The notes beneath the pieces are model-generated. The model was given only the letters and a program-made list of their open reading frames with translations. It was not told where the DNA came from and ran no database searches. DNA of 55,050 bases from an uncultured Clostridia bacterium (GTDB lineage: Bacteria > Bacillota > Clostridia > Christensenellales > Pumilibacteraceae): contig CAKQPR010000011.1 in the NCBI GenBank assembly GCA_934270565.1, forward strand, positions 1 through 55,050. The letters are read 5' to 3'. The translations under genes were made by a program, and so were the position numbers. Below are positions 8,684 through 18,786 of the stretch, piece after piece (within the stretch, counting starts at the first letter, position 1; the number at the start of each line of letters is the position of its first letter).

Positions 8684-9589
8684 ATGAAATCGTTAAGCAA
8701 CGAAAAATTACAGGCAAAGATAAAGGAGAAGCTGTGGTTACTGCTCCTCGTCGGAATTCCGATATTGCAGTTTCTGCTGTTGTTCGTATGGGTAAAGATA
8801 GATTCGGTCGTGCTCGCGTTTCAGGAGTATACCGGCAATCCGTCAAGCGAATTCGTGTTTGCGGGTATGAGCAACTTCGCCGAAGTCTTTTCGTCGATCT
8901 TCGTTACCCGCGAACTCGGGAAAATGTTCCTCAATTCGATAAAGGTTTACCTTATCGGGTTTGCGTTTTTCCCGATTCATATCCTTGTAGCCTACATTAT
9001 CTGGTACAAAGTGCCGCTTGCGGGCGCGTATAAGGTGATACTTTACCTTCCGTCCATTCTCCCCGGAATGGTTTTCACGCTCGCGTACAAGTATTTCCTC
9101 GAGCTCGGGCTTCCCGTTCTTACGGCGAATCCCGCTTCGGGCGAACTTCTTTACAACCCGAATTCCGCGTTCTTCGCGCTTATGTTCTATCAGGTGTTTA
9201 TGGGACTGCCGAGCGGGCTCGTAATCTACCTCGGAACGATAAGCGGCGTAAACGAATCGGTCGTCGAATACGCTCGGCTCGACGGGCTCGGAATGTTCGG
9301 ACAGCTCTGGCACATAGTACTGCCGCATATTTTCCCGACCGTTTCGGCGTTTATCGTTGCTGGCGTTTGCGGAATACTTACCGCCGACTGCGGACTGTAC
9401 TCGTTCTTCGGCGAAAACGCGCCGTCCAAGCTCCACACGATAGGCTACCATATGCAGGTGTACACGCTGAAAGGCAAGCGGTACTATCCATATCTGTCCG
9501 CGCTCGGTCTCGTGATTACCGCCGTGGCGATCCCCGTCACGTTCACCGTCCGCAGACTGCTCGAAAAATACGGACCTTCGGAGGACTGA
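8684..9589 (+). CDS. Sugar ABC transporter permease, UgpA/LacF type (locus A)
   Basis: The 301-residue membrane protein has about six hydrophobic segments and the ATPase-contact loop EYARLDGLGMFGQLWHIVLP (residues about 205-224). It pairs with the next permease to form the channel. The open frame runs back into the binding-protein gene, but ATG 8684 has CGGAGA upstream and lies 20 bases after that gene's stop, so it is the likely start. The C-terminus RRLLEKYGPSED closely matches that of the locus B counterpart. Confidence 0.92.
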   Translation: MKSLSNEKLQAKIKEKLWLLLLVGIPILQFLLLFVWVKIDSVVLAFQEYTGNPSSEFVFAGMSNFAEVFSSIFVTRELGKMFLNSIKVYLIGFAFFPIHILVAYIIWYKVPLAGAYKVILYLPSILPGMVFTLAYKYFLELGLPVLTANPASGELLYNPNSAFFALMFYQVFMGLPSGLVIYLGTISGVNESVVEYARLDGLGMFGQLWHIVLPHIFPTVSAFIVAGVCGILTADCGLYSFFGENAPSKLHTIGYHMQVYTLKGKRYYPYLSALGLVITAVAIPVTFTVRRLLEKYGPSED

Positions 9590-9590
9590 T

Positions 9591-10481
9591 ATGGCAAAGA
9601 AAAACAAAATCAAACATATGTCCGTCGCTTCGTGGGTGTGCTTCGCGTTCCTGCTCGTATATTCGATCTGCCTTATCGGGATTCTCTACTGGGTAGGGAT
9701 TTCCTCGCTCAAACACCGTTTCGACTTCCGCGAAAACGTTTTCGGGTTTCCGTCGCCTAAATGGGGCGTGTACTTCAAGAATTACTCGAACGCGTTCCGT
9801 TTGTTCCGCGTTCCCGTGATAGACAAGGGCGTACCGCGCGACGTGTACCTGCTCGAAATGCTTTTCAACTCGTTCGCGTATGCGCTCGGTTGCGCTATCG
9901 CTGCGACGTTCTGTCGGTTTTTCGTGGCTTACGCGTGCGCAAAATACAAGTTCTTCGGCTCGAAAGCCATTTACGCGATAGTCATCGTTCTGATGATCAT
10001 ACCTCTCGTCGGATCGCAAGCCGCCGAAATCAAAGTCGCGATCACGCTCGGACTTTACGACAGCATAATAGCGCAGTGGTTTATGAAATACTCGTTCCTC
10101 GGAATGTATTTCCTCGTGTTCTACGGAATAATCAAGGGAATAAGTCAGGACTTCTGGGACGCGGCTTCGCTGGACGGCGCGGGGCATGCGGCGCTGTTGT
10201 TCAAAATCTATATCCCCATGTGTTCGACGAGCATTTTCGGCATCTGCATAATGCAGTTCATAGGTTTCTGGAACGAGTGGGGCACGGCGCTTTACTATCT
10301 GCCGACGCACCCCGTCGTCGCTTACGGACTTTACAAAATTCAGTTCTCGACGTACACCGACATAACGCTCCCGATGAAGTTTGCCGCGTGCTTTCTTTCG
10401 TCTGTTCCGAGCATAGTTCTGTTTATTCTGTTCCGCGATAAGTTCATGGGCAATATCGCGATGGGCGGACTTAAAGGCTAA
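9591..10481 (+). CDS. Sugar ABC transporter permease, UgpE/LacG type (locus A)
   Basis: The 296-residue membrane permease is the second half of the importer, with six predicted membrane segments and the loop DAASLDGAGHAALLFKIYIP. It ends in FRDKFMGNIAMGGLKG, the usual family tail. It starts one base after the previous stop, with GGAGG ahead, so the two are coupled. An ATPase of the MsmK/UgpC type must come from elsewhere in the genome, as is common for Gram-positive sugar importers. Confidence 0.92.
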   Translation: MAKKNKIKHMSVASWVCFAFLLVYSICLIGILYWVGISSLKHRFDFRENVFGFPSPKWGVYFKNYSNAFRLFRVPVIDKGVPRDVYLLEMLFNSFAYALGCAIAATFCRFFVAYACAKYKFFGSKAIYAIVIVLMIIPLVGSQAAEIKVAITLGLYDSIIAQWFMKYSFLGMYFLVFYGIIKGISQDFWDAASLDGAGHAALLFKIYIPMCSTSIFGICIMQFIGFWNEWGTALYYLPTHPVVAYGLYKIQFSTYTDITLPMKFAACFLSSVPSIVLFILFRDKFMGNIAMGGLKG

Positions 10482-10502
10482 AAAATCTCACAGGAGGAGA
10501 AT

Positions 10503-13475
10503 ATGAAAAAGAAAAAATACAGACTTTTATGCGTTGCGCTCGCGTTCACGCTGCTTGTCGCGGGCTTCGCGATAACGATGAGCGCGGGAGCGGACGACAT
10601 CGAGCCGATTTTCGACACGGGGTTTGCCGTGACCGATACGCCGATAAATTCCACGGTGGAAGTCGGCGGAGGCAAAGCAACGCTCGGCGGCGAAAATTAC
10701 GACCTTACCGCGACGGTGACTTATCCCGACGGCAGAAATGCTCCCGCAAATAAGTTCGTAGCCGACGTCGCGGGCGAATACAAAGTGACGTATTCGTTCG
10801 CCTTAAACGGCAGAACTTACGAGAAAACCGAAACATTTTTCGTTTATCGCGACGGAAAATGGGCGTTCACGGCGGACGGTTGCGTTCTTACGAACGAAGC
10901 GGCTTCCCCGAGTTATATGACGAAAAAGTACTCGGGGCTGGGCGTAAATCCGCGCTCGTCGGGTGCGAAGATCGCCTATAACGGGCTCGTTGACCTCGGA
11001 AAAGCGGACAAAACCAAGCCGCTTATCGAGTTCGTTTTCACGCCGCAAAAGGCGGGCGCGGAAGAAATTACCGTAATGAAACTCGTCTTTACCGACGTTT
11101 TCGACCCGACCAACACGCTTACTTATTATATACGTTCGGGCTCGACTATCGCGTGGCCGCAGTTTACGCTCGTTTCGGTTTATTCGTCCGGGCAGAGTTT
11201 CTACAGAGACAATGTAAACTCGTCGCTTCGAGTTACTCCCGCGGGTTACAACGGTGCTTACGGCGCCGAAGATTCATTTCTGCCGATCGCGCTTTACTAC
11301 GATTCGGCGAGCAAGCAGGCTCTCGGCTATCCGCACAAGTGGGGCACGCTCGACAGAACGAACCTCAATCTTCTCAACGACCTCGACGACTCCGCGTACT
11401 CCGAGTGCGCAAACCCGTGGGGCGGTATGGGCGGCGGGCTTGCGTATGCGAGTATCGAATTCGTCAGAACGACTTCCGCCGACGCGAGTATCCTCATAAC
11501 CGAATTCGCGGGGCAGAGCTTCGGCGAAGAAAAACTTCCGGACGAAAACGAGACCGTTTCGATCGGCATAAACTACCTCGGTTACGACCCCGACGCATTG
11601 CCTAAGGGCGTTGTCGGCGGCAAGTATCCCGCGTTCGAAGCGCTCGCAAGCTCGTCCGTGTACGGCAAAACGGCTGTGAGCGGCGTAATAGCGATCGATC
11701 CCGACGGCAACGTCGTTCCGGTTACGGACGGAAAATTCGCCACCGCAAAAGCGGGAATTTATACGCTCGCGTATACCGCGACTTCGCCTTCGGGCAAAAC
11801 CGCGAAAAAAACGGTGAGCGTGAAAGTAACGAGCGGTTACGAAATGCCGATGAGTTACGAATTCGGCGAAAAGATCGTCTCCCGCTCCAACGTGTTCGAC
11901 CCCGTGTATCTGTACGAAGGCAGAGCGAGCGGCGGCGAGGGAAAACTTATCGCAGTCAACGGAATTTACGATCCGAGCGGAAACGCCGTAAGCCTTCGTA
12001 ACGACGGCGGCACCGATTATTTCGTACCCGAAAAAACGGGCGAATATCGCGTTGAGGTTACGCTTACCGACTTTATCGGAAATTCGCAAAAGTTCACGAA
12101 AACGATAACCGTAGCGGCGGAAAAGGATGTCGAGATCGTTTCGCCCGTCATTCCGAAAGCGATCAGGGTCGGCAAAACTTTTACCTTCCCCGAAACAATC
12201 GCTAAAACCTATACGACGGACGGAATTACGACCGCGCCCGCGGAACTTCGTATAAACGGCTCGGCGGCGCCGCGCGCGTTTATGCCTTCCGGGGCGGGAA
12301 CGGTGAACGTGTCTTACGTTTACGGCGGAAAATCGCTTGACTTTGCGATCGAGGCGAGAGAAATCACTCACGACGAAGCGGGCTTTATGGCGAAATACTT
12401 CTATGCCGAAAACGGTTCGTTCGGCTTCGACGGCGAAAAACTCGCGTTTACTTCGTCCGCGACCGACTCGGAGTGGAGCTTTATCAACCCGATAAATTCC
12501 GAACAGATCGCGCTCGTATTCGGGCTCGGCGGCGAATACGCGGGGCTTAGCGAAATCGAGTTTACGATTACCGACGCAAGCGACAAAAGCAACGCGATTG
12601 CAGTCGCGGTACGCCGCAACGCAGACGGTTATACGCTCGCGGCGAACGGCGGAACGGTTTGCGGAGTTCATTCGCCCGCGACCGCCGACTTCGGCTTTTC
12701 GATCGACGGCTTCACGTCCGCTCTCAAAGCTCAGGACGGAAGCGAAATCGCCGTAATCACACGCCGCACGGACGGCGAGCCGTTTACGGGATTCAAGGGA
12801 GACGCGGTATACCTTACCGCACGGACTCGCACCGACGGATCGGAAACCGTAAAAACGACGATCGCGCGTATAAGCAGTCAGGCGATCGACAACGCCGATT
12901 TCGACGCGGCGGCTCCCACTGTCGTAATGAAGGACGAACCGAACACAAGGAACGCGCTCAAGGGCGAAACGGTTACGTTAGGGGCGGCTTACGGCTTCGA
13001 CGTGTTCGACCTTTACGACGTGACTACGACGCTTAAAATCGTTGCCCCGAGCGGAAAAACCGTGTATTCGGGAAGCTGCGCCGAAGACGTGACTTTCACC
13101 GCCGAAGAATACGGAACGTACCGTGCGACGTATTCGGCAACCGACGGATCCGGCAACCCGAACTCGTTCGTAAGAACGGTAAACGTGATCGAAAAAACCG
13201 CCCCCGTATTGTCTTTTGACGGCAAATACCCGACGAAAGCCAAAGTCGGCGCGACGGTAAAACTCGCGAAAGTCAAAGTTACCGACGACAGCGAGACTAA
13301 AATTTATTACCTCATAAAGGACGGTTACGGCAATATAGAGGTAGTCGCTTCGACCGAACAAACGCCCGTGCCGAGTTACAAATTCGATCGCGCGGGAACG
13401 TATGAAATAACCGTGCTTTGCCGCGACGCGTTCGCAAACGAAGCTTCGATCGGCTACGAACTCACGATCGGCTAA
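10503..13475 (+). CDS. Secreted multi-domain Ig-like protein (locus A)
   Basis: The 990-residue exported protein has a signal peptide (hydrophobic LLVAGFAITMSAGA, cleavage near residue 29) without lipobox cysteine. It has no LPXTG, SLH or C-terminal membrane anchor. At least five Ig/cadherin-like beta units can be seen by their closing strands (AGEYKVTYSF, AGIYTLAYTATSPSG, GEYRVEVTLTDFIG, YGTYRATYSATDGSG, AGTYEITVLCRDAF). Two larger beta-rich blocks of uncertain class lie between them (about residues 125-340 and 620-790). The C-terminal part matches the locus B protein at 27846-29867. It probably binds glycan or scaffolds enzymes outside the cell; no catalytic motif is recognised. Confidence 0.8.
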   Translation: MKKKKYRLLCVALAFTLLVAGFAITMSAGADDIEPIFDTGFAVTDTPINSTVEVGGGKATLGGENYDLTATVTYPDGRNAPANKFVADVAGEYKVTYSFALNGRTYEKTETFFVYRDGKWAFTADGCVLTNEAASPSYMTKKYSGLGVNPRSSGAKIAYNGLVDLGKADKTKPLIEFVFTPQKAGAEEITVMKLVFTDVFDPTNTLTYYIRSGSTIAWPQFTLVSVYSSGQSFYRDNVNSSLRVTPAGYNGAYGAEDSFLPIALYYDSASKQALGYPHKWGTLDRTNLNLLNDLDDSAYSECANPWGGMGGGLAYASIEFVRTTSADASILITEFAGQSFGEEKLPDENETVSIGINYLGYDPDALPKGVVGGKYPAFEALASSSVYGKTAVSGVIAIDPDGNVVPVTDGKFATAKAGIYTLAYTATSPSGKTAKKTVSVKVTSGYEMPMSYEFGEKIVSRSNVFDPVYLYEGRASGGEGKLIAVNGIYDPSGNAVSLRNDGGTDYFVPEKTGEYRVEVTLTDFIGNSQKFTKTITVAAEKDVEIVSPVIPKAIRVGKTFTFPETIAKTYTTDGITTAPAELRINGSAAPRAFMPSGAGTVNVSYVYGGKSLDFAIEAREITHDEAGFMAKYFYAENGSFGFDGEKLAFTSSATDSEWSFINPINSEQIALVFGLGGEYAGLSEIEFTITDASDKSNAIAVAVRRNADGYTLAANGGTVCGVHSPATADFGFSIDGFTSALKAQDGSEIAVITRRTDGEPFTGFKGDAVYLTARTRTDGSETVKTTIARISSQAIDNADFDAAAPTVVMKDEPNTRNALKGETVTLGAAYGFDVFDLYDVTTTLKIVAPSGKTVYSGSCAEDVTFTAEEYGTYRATYSATDGSGNPNSFVRTVNVIEKTAPVLSFDGKYPTKAKVGATVKLAKVKVTDDSETKIYYLIKDGYGNIEVVASTEQTPVPSYKFDRAGTYEITVLCRDAFANEASIGYELTIG

Positions 13476-13485
13476 GGAGGAGAGT

Positions 13486-15399
13486 ATGAAAAAGAAAAAT
13501 TTAATCGGGCTTTTGCTCGCGATAATCATGGCGTGCGTTTCGCTCGCGGGGTGCGGCGGAAAAACCGAACCCGACAACGCGACGAAAAGCGGCGATTACC
13601 TTGTCAGAAACTTTAAAAGCGACTATTCGATACTTATTCCGACCAACGCTTCGGGAGTATTGCGTATCGCAGCGGACGAGCTGAAAAACTTTATCTACGA
13701 CGCTTCGGGCTGCGAACTAAAAATCGTTACCGACGGCGAAAAAACGGACGGCAAAGTGATTTCGCTCGGCAAAACGAGCGTTTCTGACGGGATCGGTCTC
13801 GACGCGCCGTTTGCCGAATACGGCGACAGCGGATATAAAATTCAGACTTCGGACGAGGGGATTTCGATCCTCGGCGGGTCGGACACAGCAACGCTTTACG
13901 GCGTGTACAAATTTCTTGGATACCATATCGGTTTCAAGGCTTATTCCACCGATCACGTCACCTACAAAAAGGCAACCACCGTGCCGCTGTGGAATTTCAA
14001 TGACTTTTCGTTCAAACCCGATATGCCCGTAATAAACGTTGCGGGCAAGGAAACGGACGACGTAACGAAAATCGTGAATTGCGCCCGTATGGGGCAGATA
14101 TCGGGCTACTGGATGGGTTACACGTTCGACGGAATGTTTTTCGGCGGCGGACTCAACTGCCACTCGGCGTTCAAGCTCATACCGCCTTCGCAGTATTACG
14201 ACGCACATCCCGAATGGTTCAACGCGAACGCGGAAGGCGAGCGCAAAAAAGAAAACCTCTGCCTTACCAATGAGGCTATGCGCGCCGAGTACGTCTCAAA
14301 CCTCAAGAAAATCATCGAAAGCAATACGGGATCGCAGTATTTTATGCTCGGGAACGAGGATAACCGCACGGTTTGCAAGTGCGGAGTATGTACCGAAGCG
14401 GGCAGCAACTACGGCGGCGCGAGCGGCGTTTACGCGCGTTTCCTCAATGCGGTTTCGGACGATATCGACGCATGGATCGCCGAGAATTACCCCGAACGCG
14501 TCGGACGCGTTTTCCTCTGCGGGCTCGGTTATTTCGGCTACGTCGAGCCGCCCGTAAAGGAAGTAAACGGCGAGTACGTTCCCGCGCACGAGTCGGTTAA
14601 ACTCAAACCGAACGTGTTTATCGAGTACTGCACTCACGACGGCTGTCAGCGCCATGCGATCGACGATCCCGCCTGCGAAACGAACAAGACGATCCGCAAG
14701 CAGCTCGAGGGGTGGAGCGCGGTTTGCGACAACCTTATGATTTACACCTACAACCACAACTACCGCGACTACTATCTGTATTTCAACAACTGGAGCTCGA
14801 TGCAGAGCAATATGAAGTTCTTCAAGAAGATCGGCGTCAAGTATTTCTACGTTCAGAGTTCGGCTTCCTCCGGCAAGCCCGCCGATCCGCTTATGGAGCT
14901 CAAACAGTACCTGTACGTCGAACTCGCAAAGGACGTAAACGCCGATTTCGATACGCTCGTAGACGATTTCATAACGAATTACTACGGCGCGGCGGCAGAT
15001 AGCGTGAAAAAGTTCTACACCGATCTGCGCGCGAACTTTTCGGTCATGGAAACGATCGCCGGCAAGAGCTGCGTGGGAATTTATCCGTATATGTTCAACG
15101 ACTGGCGAGAGAAAAAGTACTGGGATTACAACTGGCTCGCGAATGAAATCGCCGTACTGAAAGACGGCATTGAAAAGGCAGAAGCGGTAGGGTATTCCTC
15201 CGCGGACGAAAAGAGGATAACGAACGCGCTCATAGAAATGCTCGTTCCGCTACAGTACCGCACGATTCAGCACTATTCGGCGTACTTCTCGACCGAGGGG
15301 CTCGCAGCGGCGAAAAAGGAATACCTCGATAACTGCGCCCGCGCGGGAATTACAAGCAAGTCCATGTTCATAGCAGACACTTCGATCGATCAATTCTGA
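13486..15399 (+). CDS. DUF4838 lipoprotein, putative extracellular glycan enzyme (locus A)
   Basis: The 637-residue lipoprotein (lipobox SLAGCGG, Cys about 22) has an N-terminal GH67N-like alpha/beta domain (AADELKNFIYDASGCELKI ... ATLYGVYKFLGYHIGF, residues about 45-150). The DUF4838 region follows, with FMLGNEDN, the C-x-C-x-x-C set (C297, C299, C302) and EPPVKEVNGEYV. The family resembles glycoside hydrolases with a TIM-barrel core, but I know of no settled activity. Ribosome site AAGGAGGAG precedes the ATG. It is one of three DUF4838 paralogues here, each in or next to a transporter-linked glycan operon. Function as a surface glycosidase is inference. Confidence 0.82.
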   Translation: MKKKNLIGLLLAIIMACVSLAGCGGKTEPDNATKSGDYLVRNFKSDYSILIPTNASGVLRIAADELKNFIYDASGCELKIVTDGEKTDGKVISLGKTSVSDGIGLDAPFAEYGDSGYKIQTSDEGISILGGSDTATLYGVYKFLGYHIGFKAYSTDHVTYKKATTVPLWNFNDFSFKPDMPVINVAGKETDDVTKIVNCARMGQISGYWMGYTFDGMFFGGGLNCHSAFKLIPPSQYYDAHPEWFNANAEGERKKENLCLTNEAMRAEYVSNLKKIIESNTGSQYFMLGNEDNRTVCKCGVCTEAGSNYGGASGVYARFLNAVSDDIDAWIAENYPERVGRVFLCGLGYFGYVEPPVKEVNGEYVPAHESVKLKPNVFIEYCTHDGCQRHAIDDPACETNKTIRKQLEGWSAVCDNLMIYTYNHNYRDYYLYFNNWSSMQSNMKFFKKIGVKYFYVQSSASSGKPADPLMELKQYLYVELAKDVNADFDTLVDDFITNYYGAAADSVKKFYTDLRANFSVMETIAGKSCVGIYPYMFNDWREKKYWDYNWLANEIAVLKDGIEKAEAVGYSSADEKRITNALIEMLVPLQYRTIQHYSAYFSTEGLAAAKKEYLDNCARAGITSKSMFIADTSIDQF

Positions 15400-15417
15400 A
15401 AAAACAAGGAGGTTAAG

Positions 15418-18400
15418 ATGATGAAAAAAGTAATGAAAAAGCTCGTAATAGCGCTTCTGGCGGTTTGCATGGCGTTTGCCGTCGGGTGCGGCAAGGACCC
15501 GGGCGGACCGGGCGGCCCGAGCGAACTCGTGCTCAACTCTACGGCGGTTACGCTCGAAAAGGGCGAAACGTTCTCGCTCAAAGTCGCGGACGCCGAAACC
15601 CTTACGCTCGCGTTCTCAAGCTCGGCCGAGACCGTCGCTACGGTCGCTTCGGACGGCACGATTACCGCGATAGGCGCGGGCAGCGCGACGATCACCGTTT
15701 CGGCGGGCGAACTCAGCGCGACCTGTTCCGTCACGGTAAACGAAGAGAAAATCTATTCGCTCTCGCTCGACCGCACGTCGGCAGTGCTCGGCGTGGGCTC
15801 GAATATGAGGATCGAAGCGCTCCCGACGCTTAACGGCGAAGCGCACGATTCGACGGTAGAGTGGAGCGTAACGGCGGGCGGAGAACAGACCGATATAGTT
15901 ACGTTCGTCGCGGATAAAAACGTGATCACGATTACCGGAGCAAAAGCGGGCGAAGTTATCGTTACCGCTTCGGCGAACGACTGCTCGGCAAACGCTACGG
16001 TAACGGTAGCGGCTTATGCGGGCGATTACGAGGACGCAGACAGCGATCAGGAATACATTCTCGACGACAACCGTATCGCGACAATGCTCGCCGACGAAAA
16101 TACGAACTGGGCGGGCAAAAAGGCGATTTCGCTCTGGTCGAGCGATTTCGGATCGGTGTTCTACGATACCGCCGCGAACGCGACCGCGCTTTACTATGCG
16201 AGCGAGACTTACGAAGAAGAGGGCGAGGAAAAGACCCGCTACCCCAAAGCATACCTTAAATCCGATATTTTCGAAAAGGCTGTCGATGCGGGATATACCC
16301 ACGTCACCGTAAGAATAAGCGGAAGAGATTACGATTTCTGGGGCGCGATAGGTTCGGGCGAAACGGCAATTGCCAACGCGGCTAAAGCTTCGCCGTTCGA
16401 AAAAACAATGCCGATTTCCGATCTTTCGGACGGAGCGGGTAAATACTCGTTATGGGTTACGACGAGCGGCTGGTGGATGAGCTCTCACTTTATGTGCGTC
16501 GAATCGGTTGTATTCTCGCACCCGATCAAAGACATTATAGACGGTGTAAAGGATAAACTTTCCGATCCCGCGACGAATTACGCGACTATCGAAAGTTTGC
16601 TTCCGTTGTGGTACGGCTCGGCAAACGTTTCCATTGACGAATATGGCGTGAAACTTACCCAGACCGCAAACGGCGGCGAGGCTGCCTTTAATTCCGACTT
16701 TATCGCCGAAGCCGCAAAGGCGGGCTACGATTCGGTGAGCGTTTCGTTCGCTTCCGCAAGCGAAAACCGAGAGCCGTGGCTTGTGGTTTCGGGCGCAAAC
16801 GGCAGACTTTACGACGCTCGTCCTTCCGCGGTCGGAGCGGTGCAGTCGCTCGACATAGCGCTTGCCGATATTAAAAAGTCGGACGGAACGTACTCCCTGT
16901 CGTTTGCCGTAGCGGGCGGTTGGAGCGGCGTTTACAACGACTTCAATATGGTAATATCCGAGGTTAAGTTCGGACACGTAATAGCGGAGAAAGTCGCGGC
17001 GGCAAAAACCGCGCTTAACGATAAAACAACAAACTTTGCAACCGAAGCATATCTCCCGCTGTGGACGGCAACGAGCCCGATCGCTTACGACTCGGGAGCG
17101 AACGCGATTACCGTTGCATACGACGGCTCGGCTTCGATCCGTAGCGAACTTATCGCGGCGGCGGTAGAAAAGGGATATACGCATATAACTGTTAAGGCGA
17201 AAGCGATAGGTTTCTCGGATTTCTGGTTCAAAGTATACAGCGGCGAAACGATGCTTAACGCACTGTCGAATTACGGGACTGAATTTACCGGATCGTTCGA
17301 ACTCAGTAGCCTCCGCGGTACGGACGGCAATTATTCGCTTAAGTTCTCGACCGGCGGTTGGTGGAAAAACTGTTTCCTCGGAATATCGTCCGTCACGTTC
17401 TCGAACCTCGTAGAGGAAACTCTCGCGGCGGCGAAAACGGCGCTTGGCGACAAGACCACGAACTTCGCAACCGAAGCTTATCTGCCGCTGTGGACGGCAA
17501 CGAGCGAAGTAGCGTACAACGCTGCCGAAAGCGCTATTACCGTTAAATATGCCGATAATGCAATCGGTACTCTTAACGGCGAGCTACTCAAAGCGGCGGT
17601 CGAAAAAGGCTATACGCATATCAACGTAAAGGCAAAGGGAATCGGATACAACGACCTTCGGTTGAGTGTGAAAAATGCGTCGGAAGAGGTTGTCAACAGC
17701 GGGGCAACAAAGACTTATACAGCGGTTATCGAGCTTTCGAAGTTCAAAGGGAATTCGGGTGCGTATACATTAGGCTTTACCTCGACAGGTTGGTGGGGCG
17801 GATGTTTTATCGGTATCGAATCGATTACGTTCTCGAATCCCGCGATTGATATTGCCGAGGGGCTTAAAGATAAAACGACGAATTATGCTTCTCCGAAATA
17901 CTTGTCTTGCTGGACGGCGACGAGTTCGCTTAATTACGATTATGGCGAAAACGCTGTCACTATTCGGTACGACGGTTCGGGTGCGCTTAGCGGCGAGTTA
18001 CTCAAAGCGGCGGTCGAAAAAGGGTACACGCATATAACGGTTACGGCGAAGATGATTACTACAGGCGATCAAATATACGATTTCTGGTTTGCTATAAGTA
18101 AGCATGCCGCCGATGAAACCGCGCTCGCAGAAGCTAAAAAAGCAACTCCGTTCACCGCGACGGTATCGCTTGCAGACTTGCGCGAAGATGACGGAAGTTA
18201 TTCGATTGCGTTCACGACCGGCGGTTGGGGGCAGGCCTATCACTATATAGGTATCGAGTCCGTTACGTTCTCGAATCCCGTAGCCGACGCGATCGAAAAC
18301 GGACTTGCGACCGAGGGCACGAATTTCGCGACGGGTGAATATCTTAACCTATGGAGCACCGCGACAAATTCGATTTCTTACGACTCTACGGAAATGTGCA

Positions 18401-18711
18401 TAAAAACCGCTCACGGTTCAGAATTGAGCATCGATAGCAAATTGCTCGAGGCGGCTGCAGAAAAGGGATATACTAAAATGAAGGTGACGGCAAAAGCGAT
18501 CGGAGGGTTCGATTTTTGGTTTTCTATAAGTAAGCACGCCGACGATGAAACCGCGCTTGCAGAAGCTAAAAAAGTAACTCCGTTCACCGCAACGATAGCG
18601 CTTGCAGACTTGCGCGAAGATGACGGGAGTTATTCGGTAGTGTTTTCGACCGGCGGCGGTTGGAGCGGCGACCACTTCCTCGGCATATCGTCCGTTACGT
18701 TCGAAAAGTAA
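15418..18711 (+). CDS. Lipoprotein with BIG2 domains and six tandem unnamed modules (locus A)
   Basis: The 1097-residue lipoprotein (lipobox FAVGCGK) begins with a bacterial Ig-like BIG2 domain (VTLEKGETFSLKV ... AGELSATCSVTV) and a second Ig-like domain (about residues 115-198). The rest is six tandem modules of about 140-165 residues. Each has an LPLW/LNLW start, a KAAVEKGYTHITVKAK middle, a DFWF strand and a closing GGWW...FLGISSVTFSN strand. The pattern of conserved Trp and beta strands resembles carbohydrate-binding modules, but I do not recognise a named family. The last modules are nearly identical at DNA level, pointing to recent internal duplication. It lies between two DUF4838 genes. 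Confidence 0.78.
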   Translation: MMKKVMKKLVIALLAVCMAFAVGCGKDPGGPGGPSELVLNSTAVTLEKGETFSLKVADAETLTLAFSSSAETVATVASDGTITAIGAGSATITVSAGELSATCSVTVNEEKIYSLSLDRTSAVLGVGSNMRIEALPTLNGEAHDSTVEWSVTAGGEQTDIVTFVADKNVITITGAKAGEVIVTASANDCSANATVTVAAYAGDYEDADSDQEYILDDNRIATMLADENTNWAGKKAISLWSSDFGSVFYDTAANATALYYASETYEEEGEEKTRYPKAYLKSDIFEKAVDAGYTHVTVRISGRDYDFWGAIGSGETAIANAAKASPFEKTMPISDLSDGAGKYSLWVTTSGWWMSSHFMCVESVVFSHPIKDIIDGVKDKLSDPATNYATIESLLPLWYGSANVSIDEYGVKLTQTANGGEAAFNSDFIAEAAKAGYDSVSVSFASASENREPWLVVSGANGRLYDARPSAVGAVQSLDIALADIKKSDGTYSLSFAVAGGWSGVYNDFNMVISEVKFGHVIAEKVAAAKTALNDKTTNFATEAYLPLWTATSPIAYDSGANAITVAYDGSASIRSELIAAAVEKGYTHITVKAKAIGFSDFWFKVYSGETMLNALSNYGTEFTGSFELSSLRGTDGNYSLKFSTGGWWKNCFLGISSVTFSNLVEETLAAAKTALGDKTTNFATEAYLPLWTATSEVAYNAAESAITVKYADNAIGTLNGELLKAAVEKGYTHINVKAKGIGYNDLRLSVKNASEEVVNSGATKTYTAVIELSKFKGNSGAYTLGFTSTGWWGGCFIGIESITFSNPAIDIAEGLKDKTTNYASPKYLSCWTATSSLNYDYGENAVTIRYDGSGALSGELLKAAVEKGYTHITVTAKMITTGDQIYDFWFAISKHAADETALAEAKKATPFTATVSLADLREDDGSYSIAFTTGGWGQAYHYIGIESVTFSNPVADAIENGLATEGTNFATGEYLNLWSTATNSISYDSTEMCIKTAHGSELSIDSKLLEAAAEKGYTKMKVTAKAIGGFDFWFSISKHADDETALAEAKKVTPFTATIALADLREDDGSYSVVFSTGGGWSGDHFLGISSVTFEK
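16018..18711 (+). repeat. Six tandem copies of an approximately 140-165-residue module
   Basis: Approximate module bounds are 16018-16521, 16537-16986, 16996-17421, 17422-17850, 17851-18290 and 18291-18711. Copies 3 and 4 share NFATEAYLPLWTATS. Copies 5 and 6 share DDGSY strands and a long stretch around 18108-18203 that recurs near 18543-18637 with only scattered base changes. Copies 1 and 2 are the most divergent. Confidence 0.8.
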
Positions 18712-18726
18712 CGACATATTCGTTTT

Positions 18727-18756
18727 CCGCTCGGTCGACAGTGTCCGATCGGGCGG
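18727..18756 (+). other. Intercistronic hairpin without U-tract
   Basis: CCGCTCGGTCG (18727-18737) pairs with CGATCGGGCGG (18746-18756) using two G-U pairs and an eight-base loop. No T-run follows, so an RNA processing or stabilising element is more likely than a terminator. It separates the module lipoprotein from the cytoplasmic DUF4838 gene. Confidence 0.5.
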
Positions 18757-18786
18757 GGAGCGAACGCAAACATACGAGGTAAATTT

